Shown here: positions 45,001 to 53,026 of the stretch, piece after piece
Layout of the letters: each line of letters starts with the position of its first letter
Numbering within the stretch: position 1 is the stretch's first letter
Notes under the pieces: generated by a model
Databases searched by the model: none
What the model was told of the DNA's origin: nothing
Seen by the model: only the letters and a program-made list of their open reading frames with translations
Position numbers and translations under genes: made by a program
NCBI RefSeq assembly: GCF_008808095.1
Contig: NZ_CP023397.1
Location: forward strand, 1 to 64,000
DNA length: 64,000 nt
Source: Pseudoalteromonas ruthenica
Lineage (GTDB): Bacteria; Pseudomonadota; Gammaproteobacteria; Enterobacterales; Alteromonadaceae
Reading direction: 5' to 3'

Positions 45001-45165
45001 ACTTTGTGTGGCTTAGCTCCGCTGGTGTTTATTCCCGGCGAGGGGTCGGAGTTGTATCGTGGTGTGGGGATGATCGTGCTGTGCGGGATTGCGGTATCAA
45101 CATTGGTCAGCTTAACCGTGTTGCCAGCGCTGTTGGTAAGTCTGCTGAGACATAAGCAACGCTAG
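42061..45165 (+). CDS. RND efflux pump permease
   Basis: Inner-membrane proton/drug antiporter of 1,034 residues with the usual twelve helices and two large periplasmic domains. Motif GVAFAIGMTVDNTIVVLENIEQARR and the later GFLILLGTVVNNPILIVDQSRR (with the family's asparagine pair) are the conserved transmembrane stretches; the first has an Asp at the proton relay position. It is cotranscribed with the adaptor; the substrate cannot be told. A terminator follows. Confidence 0.93.
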   Translation: MLAASVKHATLVAVAVLICVILGVVAAFKIPVQMIPDLEVRTITVVTNWPGATPQDVEKEILIEQERYLRSLANLKRMSSYANTGEAEIELEFPFGVDVNEALINVSNALSQVPNYPENVDQPVLYSSSFSANAFMFFTLKPQPGNPLNIDVDMLRDYAEDFVRPEMERVSGVSQVNVRGGALYQVQILIDQQQLASRNISLVAVRDAIRSRNRDASAGDIDGGKRRYLLRMVGRFESAQALAELVIAQRDNTTIRLKDVATIKLDHYELRDIDYNDGERALMLSVRRESGSNVMAIKEQMMQVVERINQDMLANNGLQLTLLSDDVRYVKGSVENVWTNLALGALLATLVMFWFLKSPRSTLIGVLGIPICTIAAFLGLLLFERTINVISLAGVAFAIGMTVDNTIVVLENIEQARRRGLDKINAAIAGVQEVWPAVVASTLTTVLVFAPILFIRQEAGQLYSDVAIAISAAIIASMLVALMVVPAACARFTQHSAQRGENLAKPMALPRAIVTMLAHPTQRRLCIVIGVFALLGGAWLLMPKAEYLPEGEEPKAFSMMIAPPGYNLSHMQKISDELLPYFNRHLNDDGTAYNAGETAMPPLKYYSMSVGVGSIWFLSEPKDPQHIEAMMAAITDKFKSYPGMRAFSSRGSIISSNDGGTRAVAIDISGPEQTALYRAADAVYRLASEVFDNPQVDSEPSSLTLDQPLIEIKPRWQRLAEVGVSAEELGYTVAALSDGAYVDELILDDDKVDVFLFSEAGNRQSLAQLAQSPVVTPQGILPLNALADLEEKADSDSLRRVDGRRTVTVYIIPPRDVALETAQQRVREQLLVQLKQQGDLLPGVNVSIGGAADQLDKTRAALSSNFIVALALCYLLLVAIFKHWGYPLFIMATVPLGMAGGLLGLVMINGLGGLLAGFHQPFDMITMLGFLILLGTVVNNPILIVDQSRRNIESGAQSVLEAVTNALQTRLKPIVMSTMTTLCGLAPLVFIPGEGSELYRGVGMIVLCGIAVSTLVSLTVLPALLVSLLRHKQR

Positions 45166-45168
45166 AGC

Positions 45169-45195
45169 AAAGCCCACCGTAGAGTGGGCTTTTTA
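45169..45195 (+). terminator. Rho-independent terminator of the RND operon
   Basis: AAAGCCCAC/GTGGGCTTT arms around CGTAGA, followed by T. Confidence 0.85.
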
Positions 45196-45222
45196 TGCCT
45201 TAATAGTGGCCTATGACTGGTA

Positions 45223-45783
45223 TTATTGCCCTAGGACCGAGAATAGCTTTTTCAGCTGCGGCATGTATTCTTCTACCAAAGCAATATTAGTGTCGCTGAC
45301 ATCCTCACTCGCTTGATTTGCACTGCCCATGGCACCGAGCAAAGAGTTGGTCTTGTTGCTACTACCAGAGAGGCTTTGTAGGCCGCCCATAACCTCATCA
45401 ACACGGGCCTTATCTTCGGCAGATAAATCGCCTTTAACATTGGCTAAATACGCGGCAGTCACTTCACTGCCGACACTGATCAGTTGCTCAGGGGTAAAGC
45501 CATAGCGGCTGATCACATCTGCAAACTGTTGGTAGCTATCGGTATTTTTCAACATCGCAATGGCGCTATCACTCATTGACTTGTTGTTTTGCTCGCTACC
45601 TTGGGCGCCGAGTAGGGCGGCACTATCAAACTGCTGCCCTTGCTTATCTGCCCAATTGGTCACAGCGGGTGCTGCCTTAATAAAGTTTTCGACGTCTTTT
45701 TCCGTGAGCTCTAGCGCCAGAGCCTGAGCGCTGGTAAAGGCCGTGGTCGCGGCCAGTGTAAGCGCCATCAATAAATTCTTCAT
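45223..45783 (-). CDS. Secreted hypothetical protein
   Basis: The 186-residue protein has a signal peptide (MKNLLMALTLAATTAFTSAQALA) and a helical domain with repeated Ala/Leu-rich stretches (ADVISRYGFTPEQLISVGSEVTAAYLANVKGDLSAEDKARVDEVMGGL). I do not recognise the family with confidence. The ATG at 45783 has GGAGAG at the right distance, so the four-codon extension upstream is rejected. It is divergent from arfB. Confidence 0.68.
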   Translation of the reverse strand: MKNLLMALTLAATTAFTSAQALALELTEKDVENFIKAAPAVTNWADKQGQQFDSAALLGAQGSEQNNKSMSDSAIAMLKNTDSYQQFADVISRYGFTPEQLISVGSEVTAAYLANVKGDLSAEDKARVDEVMGGLQSLSGSSNKTNSLLGAMGSANQASEDVSDTNIALVEEYMPQLKKLFSVLGQ

Positions 45784-45915
45784 TGTTCTCTCCATGCAGG
45801 TATTGTGTAGGTGGTGTCGTTATTGTCTAAATTCACTGAGTTGGGCCTTGGCGCGCTCAGTGATAAACTCAATGTCATCAATGATAGTTCAAAGTCGTTA
45901 AGGCAAGATGAATAG

Positions 45916-46329
45916 ATGTTGCAGATATCTAATACGGTGACCATAGACGAATGGGAAGTGGAGCTGTCTGCCATCCGCTCGCAAGGGGCCGGTGGTCAGA
46001 ACGTCAACAAGGTGGCAACGGCGATCCATTTGCGCTTTGATATTAACCGCTCGAAATTACCCGACTTTTATAAACAGCGGCTACTGGCCTATCGCGATAG
46101 CCGTATCACTAAAGATGGGGTTGTGGTGATCAAGGCACAAAGTCATCGCACTCAAGAGCTCAATCGGGAAGAAGCACTGAAACGTTTAAAAGAGCTTATT
46201 TTGGCCGCCACCAAGGTTGAGAAAAAGCGCCGCCCCACCAAACCTACACGCAGCGCTCAGCGTAAACGTGTGGACAAAAAAGTGCAGCGCGGGCGTACTA
46301 AGCAATTGCGCAAAATACCCAAACTTTAA
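45916..46329 (+). CDS. arfB: Alternative ribosome-rescue factor ArfB (peptidyl-tRNA hydrolase)
   Basis: Rescues ribosomes stalled on truncated mRNA by entering the empty A site and hydrolysing peptidyl-tRNA. The 137-residue protein has the catalytic GGQ in RSQGAGGQNVNKV near residue 27 and the basic C-terminal tail (about 105-137, KKRRPTKPTRSAQRKR...) that reads the mRNA channel. Length and both features match the ArfB/YaeJ family. Confidence 0.95.
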   Translation: MLQISNTVTIDEWEVELSAIRSQGAGGQNVNKVATAIHLRFDINRSKLPDFYKQRLLAYRDSRITKDGVVVIKAQSHRTQELNREEALKRLKELILAATKVEKKRRPTKPTRSAQRKRVDKKVQRGRTKQLRKIPKL

Positions 46330-46428
46330 AGGCGAGAAAATGCCTTGATTAGGGTGGCTAATTGGCATCGCACCAAGTAATGTGGTGAAAGTAATTGCAG
46401 CCACCTTACAATGAGCCACGGAGGCACA

Positions 46429-47469
46429 ATGGATTTGCTCAGCACACTTAACCTAGCATACCCAATTATTCAGGCGCCTATGGCGGGAGTACAAGATGAA
46501 AAGCTCGCCATAGCCGTTGCTCATGGCGGTGGTTTAGGCTCCCTTCCTTGTGCCATGCTCAGTGCAGAGCAAATCATGGCGCAAGTCAGTGAATTTCGCC
46601 AACACACCCAGCGTGCCCCAATTAATCTTAACTTTTTCTGCCATTCTATGCCGAGCTTAAATCAGGCTGAGCAAAGCCGCTGGCAGCAATTGTTAGCACC
46701 TTATTATCAGGCACTTGAATGTCACCCAAACGATGACCTAGGGGTGCTCAGGCAACCGTTTTCTGCGCAGCATGTTGCTGTGCTGGAGCAGCTGCGCCCG
46801 GAAGTCGTAAGCTTTCATTTTGGCTTGCCTGAAGAAAAACAATTACAACGTGTAAAAGCAACCGGTGCTGTGGTGTTATCCTCAGCGAACACATTAGCCG
46901 AGGCGCGCTGGCTCGCCCAGCATGGGTGTGATGTGATTATTGCTCAAGGTATTGAAGCGGGAGGCCATCGTGCGATGTTCTCATCAACGCTTGCTGAGCA
47001 GGGGACAACGGCGCAATTGTGTCAGCAAATCCTGGCTGCCAAAGACATTAACGTGCCAGTGATAGCTGCGGGCGGCATTACTCAGGCTGAGCACGTGGCA
47101 CATTATTTGAGCATGGGAGTCATTGCTGTACAGGTAGGCACCAGTTACCTGTTGTGTGATGAGGCCACTACCAGTGCTGTGCATCGTCAAGCGCTGCGCG
47201 CAGAGCACCGGCAAACGGCAATAACCAACTTATACTCTGGCCGCCCGGCGCGGGGGATCACCACCTCTTTTATGCAAGAGCAAGGCTTTATAAGCGACCA
47301 AGTCCCTGCTTTCCCCTACGCCAGTGCCAAGCTAGCACCACTACGTGCTAAGGCGCAAACCTTGGGCAAAGATGATTTTACGCCGCTATGGAGTGGCACC
47401 GATCGCAGTGGCTGCCACGCCATAAGCGCAGCCGAACTGACTCGGGATTTAGCCGCACAACTCAAATAG
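46429..47469 (+). CDS. Nitronate monooxygenase / 2-nitropropane dioxygenase family
   Basis: FMN-dependent TIM-barrel enzyme (346 residues) that oxidises propionate-3-nitronate or related nitronates. It begins with YPIIQAPMAGVQD (FMN phosphate loop), has VIIAQGIEAGGHRAMF with the catalytic His, and PVIAAGGITQAEHVAHYLSMGVIAVQVGTSYLL. I start at 46429 because CGGAGG precedes that ATG; the earlier in-frame ATG at 46411 overlaps it. Confidence 0.9.
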   Translation: MDLLSTLNLAYPIIQAPMAGVQDEKLAIAVAHGGGLGSLPCAMLSAEQIMAQVSEFRQHTQRAPINLNFFCHSMPSLNQAEQSRWQQLLAPYYQALECHPNDDLGVLRQPFSAQHVAVLEQLRPEVVSFHFGLPEEKQLQRVKATGAVVLSSANTLAEARWLAQHGCDVIIAQGIEAGGHRAMFSSTLAEQGTTAQLCQQILAAKDINVPVIAAGGITQAEHVAHYLSMGVIAVQVGTSYLLCDEATTSAVHRQALRAEHRQTAITNLYSGRPARGITTSFMQEQGFISDQVPAFPYASAKLAPLRAKAQTLGKDDFTPLWSGTDRSGCHAISAAELTRDLAAQLK

Positions 47470-47495
47470 CCGCGTCAATGAGCGGCTAATTATCA

Positions 47496-47912
47496 TTAGG
47501 TAATAATCTGCGCATCAGGGATGGTGCGCTTGATGTAGGTTTTTAAGTCGTCCACGTAGTGGCTATCAAATACAAGGCTGACTTGACCCCCGCCGTTGTA
47601 GGGCAATTGGAATAGGCCTTTGTCATCACACGTGTCGATAACGACTTTACGGATCTCATGCACCGGGAACAAGGCTTCGCCAACACTGAGTAGCTCTTCT
47701 TCGACCTTGATGTGCTCGAAAGGATTAACGAGCTGTTCGCTCATACCATAACGATAGCGATGCCACAGCAGGGGAACATTAATTAAACCCGCAGCTCCCC
47801 ATAGGCGGTAATCATCGCGAACAAAGCCAGCGACCAATAGGGTGATGGCTAACAAGGCGAGCACCCACATCCACCATCCTGTTTTTCCTAATTTGCTAAA
47901 TGCGCTATGCAT
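47496..47912 (-). CDS. Hypothetical membrane-anchored protein
   Basis: The 138-residue protein has an N-terminal pair of hydrophobic segments (about 14-33 and 37-50) and a soluble C-terminal part (FEHIKVEEELLSVGEALFPVHEIRKVVID...) that looks like a small PH-like beta domain. Not recognised. Convergent with the nitronate monooxygenase gene. Confidence 0.6.
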   Translation of the reverse strand: MHSAFSKLGKTGWWMWVLALLAITLLVAGFVRDDYRLWGAAGLINVPLLWHRYRYGMSEQLVNPFEHIKVEEELLSVGEALFPVHEIRKVVIDTCDDKGLFQLPYNGGGQVSLVFDSHYVDDLKTYIKRTIPDAQIIT

Positions 47913-48198
47913 GGCCCATCCTTCTGCTTACTAGAGGTATTCATGGTAACGGGATTGGCGAGTAAGGAAAAGCCCTGTGCTGCTACGAAGAATAAGCCGA
48001 TGTATCACTTAATTTGCGGGAGCGGCAGCAACCACAAACCAAGACCCACTGATAGATATCCCAGAAAGATACATGGCCCGGGTCAGCTTCGCCTGTTTGT
48101 GCAGCACAGGGGGAAGTTCACTGTTCAAGGGAACAATATTGATGTTATGTTATAACAACTTGGTTTTCAACCCCAACTCGGGTAAAGCCTCAGAATTG

Positions 48199-49224
48199 TT
48201 AGGTAAAGGTATGATGGCGCGTGGCCGCAAAGCGATTCAAAATATGGTGGATAACATACACTAGACATAAACTGGCGGTGATCGCCACACACACAGAGCT
48301 GAAGCGGTACAATGCGCTATATACTAAGTCTTGGTTTGGCGCGAGTGATTGTCCGAATAAAATGCCAAAGGTGGTGATAACGCCAAATCCAACCCCCGGC
48401 ATACCGCCTCCTAATACATGGTAGCGACTAAAGACAAAGGTGAGGATCCACAACACCAATATTGGAAACACCAGAATCTGGCTGTAGGTAAACAAGAGTA
48501 ATTGCGCTGCCAACGCCAAGTTGCAACCGATTAACGTGCCGATAGCGCGTTGCCAACCCGCCATTGATGCCGCTTTCCAACACAGTGGAAAGAGAATCAA
48601 AATAGAGGCGGCTTGGGCCGATACCGAATCTTGTAAATCCAGTATCTGAAAGACCATAAAAGAGAGGGTGGCGACGGTGGCACATAACAGCACCTCATGG
48701 CGGACACTGGCTGCATCTTTAGCGGCGCGCGAGATGGGCGTGCGCGTGCTCACATCAGGAAATAGCCAATGCATAATATAGGCACTGACTAGGCTCACAG
48801 TTACTGCCAAAAAGTTACTAAAGATCAATGGGTATAAGCCCAAGCCGGTGGCGCTGTAACTGGCGAAATGTAATTGAATAGATAGCCCAACCACACTCAT
48901 GGCGCCGAATAGGAAGTGGGCACCGCGACTCATTTGATAAAATAACAATGCAAACATGGCAAAAGCCAGTATCGACATCAGGATTGGATGAAAACCAAAT
49001 AAGCCTTGCAGCACCAATACCGCGAAGCCACAAAACAATGCACTGGCGATAAACTGGCGGACAATATGCGCATTTATGATCGGTACTAAACCCAGCAACA
49101 GCATAGGGTAGACAGTAAAGAAAATACCATTGGGCCAATCAAACAGCTTACTCAAGCTAAACCCGAGCGTTGCGCCGGTGGCGATGCGGAGCATTTGGCG
49201 AATGTCGTTGGCGGTTAGGCTCAT
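48199..49224 (-). CDS. DUF2955 family membrane transporter component
   Basis: The 341-residue protein has about ten membrane helices in two blocks, like the FUSC/aromatic-acid exporter type. It belongs to the DUF2955 family that sits beside an HlyD-like adaptor. The 15-base gap to the HlyD gene and AAGGAGC upstream of its ATG support one operon with it and the MarR gene. Substrate unknown, possibly aromatic or weak acids by analogy with AaeAB. Confidence 0.8.
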   Translation of the reverse strand: MSLTANDIRQMLRIATGATLGFSLSKLFDWPNGIFFTVYPMLLLGLVPIINAHIVRQFIASALFCGFAVLVLQGLFGFHPILMSILAFAMFALLFYQMSRGAHFLFGAMSVVGLSIQLHFASYSATGLGLYPLIFSNFLAVTVSLVSAYIMHWLFPDVSTRTPISRAAKDAASVRHEVLLCATVATLSFMVFQILDLQDSVSAQAASILILFPLCWKAASMAGWQRAIGTLIGCNLALAAQLLLFTYSQILVFPILVLWILTFVFSRYHVLGGGMPGVGFGVITTFGILFGQSLAPNQDLVYSALYRFSSVCVAITASLCLVYVIHHILNRFAATRHHTFT

Positions 49225-49239
49225 GGCACAGCTCCTTGG

Positions 49240-50313
49240 TTAATAGATATAGTGCATTAGGCTCACGGCCTGAATTTGTGCGTTGGCTAGCAGTTGCTCC
49301 ACTGGGTCATCGGGCACGATTTGCACGGTGGCTCTCGCGCCACTGGCAAGGTGGGTTGAGGTAAACTCATCATCGAGTTGCAAATGCACGCGTTGACGTT
49401 GGGCATCACGGACCCAGCGGTTAGAGGTTTCGACCTCAGCCAGGGTCCCATTGGCGCTGAGCTGCCCGGCGCTTGAGCCTGCGGCAAGCTCGCTGACATG
49501 GGCTGCAAACACTTGCCCGGGTAGAGCATCGAAGCTGACTAAGGCGCGGTTGCCGATACGCACGTGATACAGCGATTTTTCACGAAAATCAGCGGCCAAG
49601 TCTAGTTGCTCAGTCACCAGCCCCGTCATCGCCATTCCTGCTTTGGCATAGGTACCTGTGGTCACTTGTAGATTGCTAATAATGCCATCATGAGGCGCCA
49701 CCACTTCGGTATAACTGAGATTCAGCTGTGCCTGCTGCAGCTGATTACGGGCCTGTTGCCAAGCGATATTGTCCTCACCGTGCGCGCCGCGCTTTATTAT
49801 CAGTGCTTGCAGCTTGGCTTTTACGGTACTGACCTGTGCCTGGGCACTGGCCAGTGCGGCACTGATCTCATCACTGCGCTGCTGCGAAATAGCCTGTTTA
49901 TCAAGTAGGGTACGGCTGCGTTGATGTAGGCTTTGCTGCTCATGTAACTTGGCTTGAGCCGCCGATAAGTCGGCGCGCAAAGCCTTGATGTCAGCATCGA
50001 GCTGTTGGTTTTGCTGTTGCACTTGTGCCAAGGCCAGTTCGGCTCGTTTTACAGCAAGTTGGTATGGGCGAGGGTCGATACGCATGAGTACCTCGCCTTG
50101 GCGCACATGTTGATTATTGCGAACCGCCACAGTAACAATTTTGCCATTAACCTGCGGGGTGATTTGCGTCACTGGGTGGTAAACGCGCGCCTGTGGTGTC
50201 ATTGGCATGTATAAATCAGCAACAATAAAATAGCCAAAGCACAGGATAAACAGCATGATGGCGATTTTAACGTAGCGTGCGAACTGCTGATCGGGAGTCG
50301 GTTGCTGGCTCAC
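49240..50313 (-). CDS. HlyD-family membrane-fusion protein
   Basis: The 357-residue protein has one N-terminal membrane helix, then the biotinyl-lipoyl and coiled-coil hairpin (about 85-165) and beta-barrel regions with VVAPHDGIISNLQV, in the style of EmrA/AaeA. It starts with GTG overlapping the stop codon of the MarR gene (GTGA). It probably joins the DUF2955 protein to form an efflux pump. Confidence 0.9.
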   Translation of the reverse strand: MSQQPTPDQQFARYVKIAIMLFILCFGYFIVADLYMPMTPQARVYHPVTQITPQVNGKIVTVAVRNNQHVRQGEVLMRIDPRPYQLAVKRAELALAQVQQQNQQLDADIKALRADLSAAQAKLHEQQSLHQRSRTLLDKQAISQQRSDEISAALASAQAQVSTVKAKLQALIIKRGAHGEDNIAWQQARNQLQQAQLNLSYTEVVAPHDGIISNLQVTTGTYAKAGMAMTGLVTEQLDLAADFREKSLYHVRIGNRALVSFDALPGQVFAAHVSELAAGSSAGQLSANGTLAEVETSNRWVRDAQRQRVHLQLDDEFTSTHLASGARATVQIVPDDPVEQLLANAQIQAVSLMHYIY

Positions 50314-50774
50314 TCTTGGTCCTCCATAAATTGATTGGCATTGTCTTCTAAGGCCACTAGGCCAAGCGCCATCATATTAAGCTGCTCATCGCTCAACCCT
50401 CGGTATAAGTGAGTTTTGACCTCGCTGATCCGCGCTTTGAGCGCCGATAATTGCTGTTCACCTTGCGCTGTGAAATATAGGCGCCGACAGCGCTTATCGT
50501 GCTCATCGACACGGCGCTCAATCACCTGTGCGTGCTCCAGTTGTTTCAGGGTGCGGGTGAGGCTTGGCATTTCTATATCTAAGCTAGTGGCCAGTTGGTG
50601 CTGCGTACAGCCTTCGCCAAGATGGTGCATATGCATCATTGCCGTCCAACCCGGTTGTGTGAACCCTAGTGGCTCAACGGCGACTGACACCGCTTGTCGG
50701 CAGATACGGTGAACGCGGCCAAGCTTGCCACATAAGCTTAAATCGAGGGTTTCATGAAAAGGAATATCAGCCAT
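50310..50774 (-). CDS. MarR-family repressor of the adjacent efflux operon
   Basis: The 154-residue protein has the winged-helix with TQHQLATSLDIEMPSLTRTLKQLEHAQVIERRVDEHDKR. It is first in the operon MarR-HlyD-DUF2955, overlapping the HlyD gene. Two identical-type palindromes TTAGC-N2-GCTAA lie in its promoter, so the operon is probably autorepressed and relieved by a toxic ligand. Confidence 0.9.
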   Translation of the reverse strand: MADIPFHETLDLSLCGKLGRVHRICRQAVSVAVEPLGFTQPGWTAMMHMHHLGEGCTQHQLATSLDIEMPSLTRTLKQLEHAQVIERRVDEHDKRCRRLYFTAQGEQQLSALKARISEVKTHLYRGLSDEQLNMMALGLVALEDNANQFMEDQE

Positions 50775-51065
50775 GGTGCAGCGCTCTCATTTAGTTAGCA
50801 GGCTAAGTATATTACAATAGTTAGCACGCTAAGTAAATATTCGAGGTTATTTGCCAAGGCTATGTCGGAGGACTCAACCTGGGTGTGAACCCTTAGAAGG
50901 GTGATGTAGTTAGCAATAAAAAGGCAATTTGATGACTGTTAAGCAGCGCGCATTTATGGGAGTTTGATGGAGGTTGCGCTGCTGTCATCAATGTTGCGAT
51001 AGTGCGAGTAAGAAGAGATTATCAAAGCGCTCCGAGTGCCCCCCGTTGGGCTTATATTTCAATTT
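50775..51065. other. Intergenic gap between the MarR operon and the DUF4198 gene
   Basis: No gene seen. It holds the two MarR operators and runs up to the terminator of the DUF4198 operon; the rest shows nothing recognisable. Confidence 0.45.
50795..50832. promoter_or_regulatory. Pair of MarR operators
   Basis: Palindromes TTAGCAGGCTAA (50795-50806) and TTAGCACGCTAA (50821-50832), with centres 26 bases apart, upstream of the MarR start. The TTAGC half-sites are identical. Confidence 0.65.
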
Positions 51066-51101
51066 AAAAAAAGGGGCTACAGCTTTACTGTAAACCCCTT
51101 T
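51066..51101 (-). terminator. Rho-independent terminator of the TonB-receptor operon
   Basis: On the minus strand, arms AAAGGGGTTTACAG and CTGTAGCCCCTTT (one bulge) followed by a T run. The 3' arm belongs to a motif B copy. Confidence 0.8.
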
Positions 51102-51105
51102 GACA
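51089..51105. repeat. Motif B copy overlapping a terminator
   Basis: TGTAAA-CCCCT-TTgACA, 11 of 12 positions. Confidence 0.5.
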
Positions 51106-51122
51106 CTTTGTTGATGTGCCAG

Positions 51123-51962
51123 TTACAGCGGCAATACCTCGAACACGGCCACATAACTGCCACGGCGAGTTTGCGCCGGAGCTTTGGCTTGCTGGTCTTC
51201 ATACTCGGCTTCAAACCAGTACATTCCTGGCTGCGTAAATTGCAGCTCAATTTGACCATTATCATCGGCGGTTAACTGTGTGGCGATGTTGCTATCACGA
51301 TACCGCTCGCCTTGACGAACTAAGGTTACCTTTGCCCCAACTGCAGGCTGGCCATCGATCAGTAGCTGCATAGGAGCACTTTCATCAACGTATAAATCGT
51401 TCGGGTGGGTTAGGGCATTAAGCTCGAGCCCTTGGCCGCTTGGGGTAATTGCCGTGTCATTAGGAGCTCCAAGGGTGACGAAGGTTTCCATGCGACGAGC
51501 AACATCGCTCACTTGCAACTCTTTGGCATCGCTGGGTACTTGCTGTTTGAACTGCGCTAAAGTGCCGGTCTTTCCACGGCCAGGCCAATATTGACGTTCG
51601 CCCTCTGCATCCACCCAGCGGGCGACAATGGAGCGGCTGGCGTTAAATACGCGGTAGGTTCCTTGCTGCTGTAGGTGCAGATCAAACACACTGCGATAGC
51701 GAAGCTTGGCGCTATTTTCTAAATCCACAGCTTGGCCATCGGGGCCAATTGCAGTCAGTCGCTCAAGCGGATAGGCATAATGGTCGGGATTAAAAATGCC
51801 GTTGGCGATTGCGGCGTCAAAGGTGATCCATTCATCATCACCTGAGACCACTGTGGTACTTGGTTTAAGCCACACTCGGTGGGCGTGTGCTGATTGGCTA
51901 ATAACGGCTGTGGTTGCAAGGGCGGTGCATAGCGCCGCGCTGATAATTGTTGCTAGCTTCAT
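51123..51962 (-). CDS. DUF4198-family periplasmic protein
   Basis: The 279-residue protein has a signal peptide and a beta-sandwich domain of the DUF4198 family, with SAHAHRVWLKPSTTVVSGDDEWITFDAAIANG, a hallmark of these proteins, often associated with metal or siderophore uptake. Its start overlaps the PepSY gene (ATGA). It is the last gene of the TonB-receptor operon. Confidence 0.8.
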   Translation of the reverse strand: MKLATIISAALCTALATTAVISQSAHAHRVWLKPSTTVVSGDDEWITFDAAIANGIFNPDHYAYPLERLTAIGPDGQAVDLENSAKLRYRSVFDLHLQQQGTYRVFNASRSIVARWVDAEGERQYWPGRGKTGTLAQFKQQVPSDAKELQVSDVARRMETFVTLGAPNDTAITPSGQGLELNALTHPNDLYVDESAPMQLLIDGQPAVGAKVTLVRQGERYRDSNIATQLTADDNGQIELQFTQPGMYWFEAEYEDQQAKAPAQTRRGSYVAVFEVLPL

Positions 51963-53026
51963 GTGTTAGGCTCCATAGTTAGTGTAATTGTGCCGAGCTC
52001 ATGCTGGCCTTGCTCGGTATGGTGTTGTGATTGGGTTATCGGTAATGTCAGGGGAATGCGGATCAGCTCGCGCCCGCCTAATTCCCTCGCCGCTTCAACA
52101 TTGAGGGTGTACTCACCATCAGGGAGAGCGGCCAATTGCGCTGCGAAAGGGCTTAAATCAAGGGTGGCCACGCCAGGGCGGCGCGTCGCGCCGGTGACGC
52201 CATCGACAGGGAGCGACAAGCTGCGACCACTGCGACGCCACCATAAACGCAAATCTTTTAACCACTTCTCACCCTCACGGTCAGCGAGCTTGGTGTCATA
52301 CCAGATGGCTAAATCAAGCACCGCTTTGCGCTTGCTATTGGCTAACCACACGGCCACATAAGGGGGGTGATATTCGGCCACGCTTAAGCGGGGAATTTCG
52401 ACTTGCAGCTTGTTCGCTGACGCCGCGTGGGCAGGTAGCACGAGCACCAAAGCGGGTATACCTAATCCCGCCAGTACCAGTGGCCACGTTGATTTGCGGC
52501 CTTTGGCATAACGTTTTAGTAATAACAGCCCGGTGATCGAAAAAACGATGCAGGCCACAGAGAAAAGATCAATAAACATACTCCACCACATACCGGTATT
52601 CCGGCCCTTATGTAAGTCATTTAGATAGGCTATCCAACCACGGTCGGTAGCTTCTTGATAAAATTCGCCGGTATCTAAGGTCACGGTAAACCAGCGGTCA
52701 CCCCCGGCTTTGGGCATGGCCACATAAAGCTCAAAGTCACTCCACTCAAGCTGTTTATAACTGGCAATAGACTGTTCGGTTTGACCTTGATACCAACGCT
52801 GAAAACTCTTTGGTAGCTGCTCGTTGTTGGCGGCGGCTTTCAATTGATTGAGGATGGCATCGGGCACTTGCGCTTCAATCTGCTGCACTTGTGCGCGGGA
52901 CTCAATGCTTGCGGCATGGTTTAGGGTGATCCCTGTGACAGCAAAAAGCAGCATGCCAATAAGGCACACTGCTGAACTGATCCAATGCCAAGCTTTGAGA
53001 TCCCAAAGCTTACTACGTTTGGCCAT
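51959..53026 (-). CDS. PepSY domain membrane protein
   Basis: The 355-residue protein begins WDLKAWHWISSAVCLIGMLLFAVTGITLNHA, with paired membrane helices and a periplasmic PepSY region, then a C-terminal DUF2271-like part (STWPLVLAGLG... then EIPRLSVAEYHPPYVAVWLANSKRKAV). The latter suggests a PepSY/DUF2271 fusion. It lies directly after the receptor gene and is a candidate ferrisiderophore-reductase component. Confidence 0.78.
   Translation of the reverse strand: MAKRSKLWDLKAWHWISSAVCLIGMLLFAVTGITLNHAASIESRAQVQQIEAQVPDAILNQLKAAANNEQLPKSFQRWYQGQTEQSIASYKQLEWSDFELYVAMPKAGGDRWFTVTLDTGEFYQEATDRGWIAYLNDLHKGRNTGMWWSMFIDLFSVACIVFSITGLLLLKRYAKGRKSTWPLVLAGLGIPALVLVLPAHAASANKLQVEIPRLSVAEYHPPYVAVWLANSKRKAVLDLAIWYDTKLADREGEKWLKDLRLWWRRSGRSLSLPVDGVTGATRRPGVATLDLSPFAAQLAALPDGEYTLNVEAARELGGRELIRIPLTLPITQSQHHTEQGQHELGTITLTMEPNT

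Noticed and set aside
47907..48264. Short plus-strand ORFs between two minus-strand genes
   Set aside because: No ribosome sites and no recognisable composition; the gap appears non-coding.
7289..51105. Motif B as TyrR boxes (TGTAAA-N6-TTTACA)
   Set aside because: The spacer is 5 bases, not 6, in every copy, and most copies lie inside genes or at gene ends rather than in promoters; no tyrR gene is in the window.
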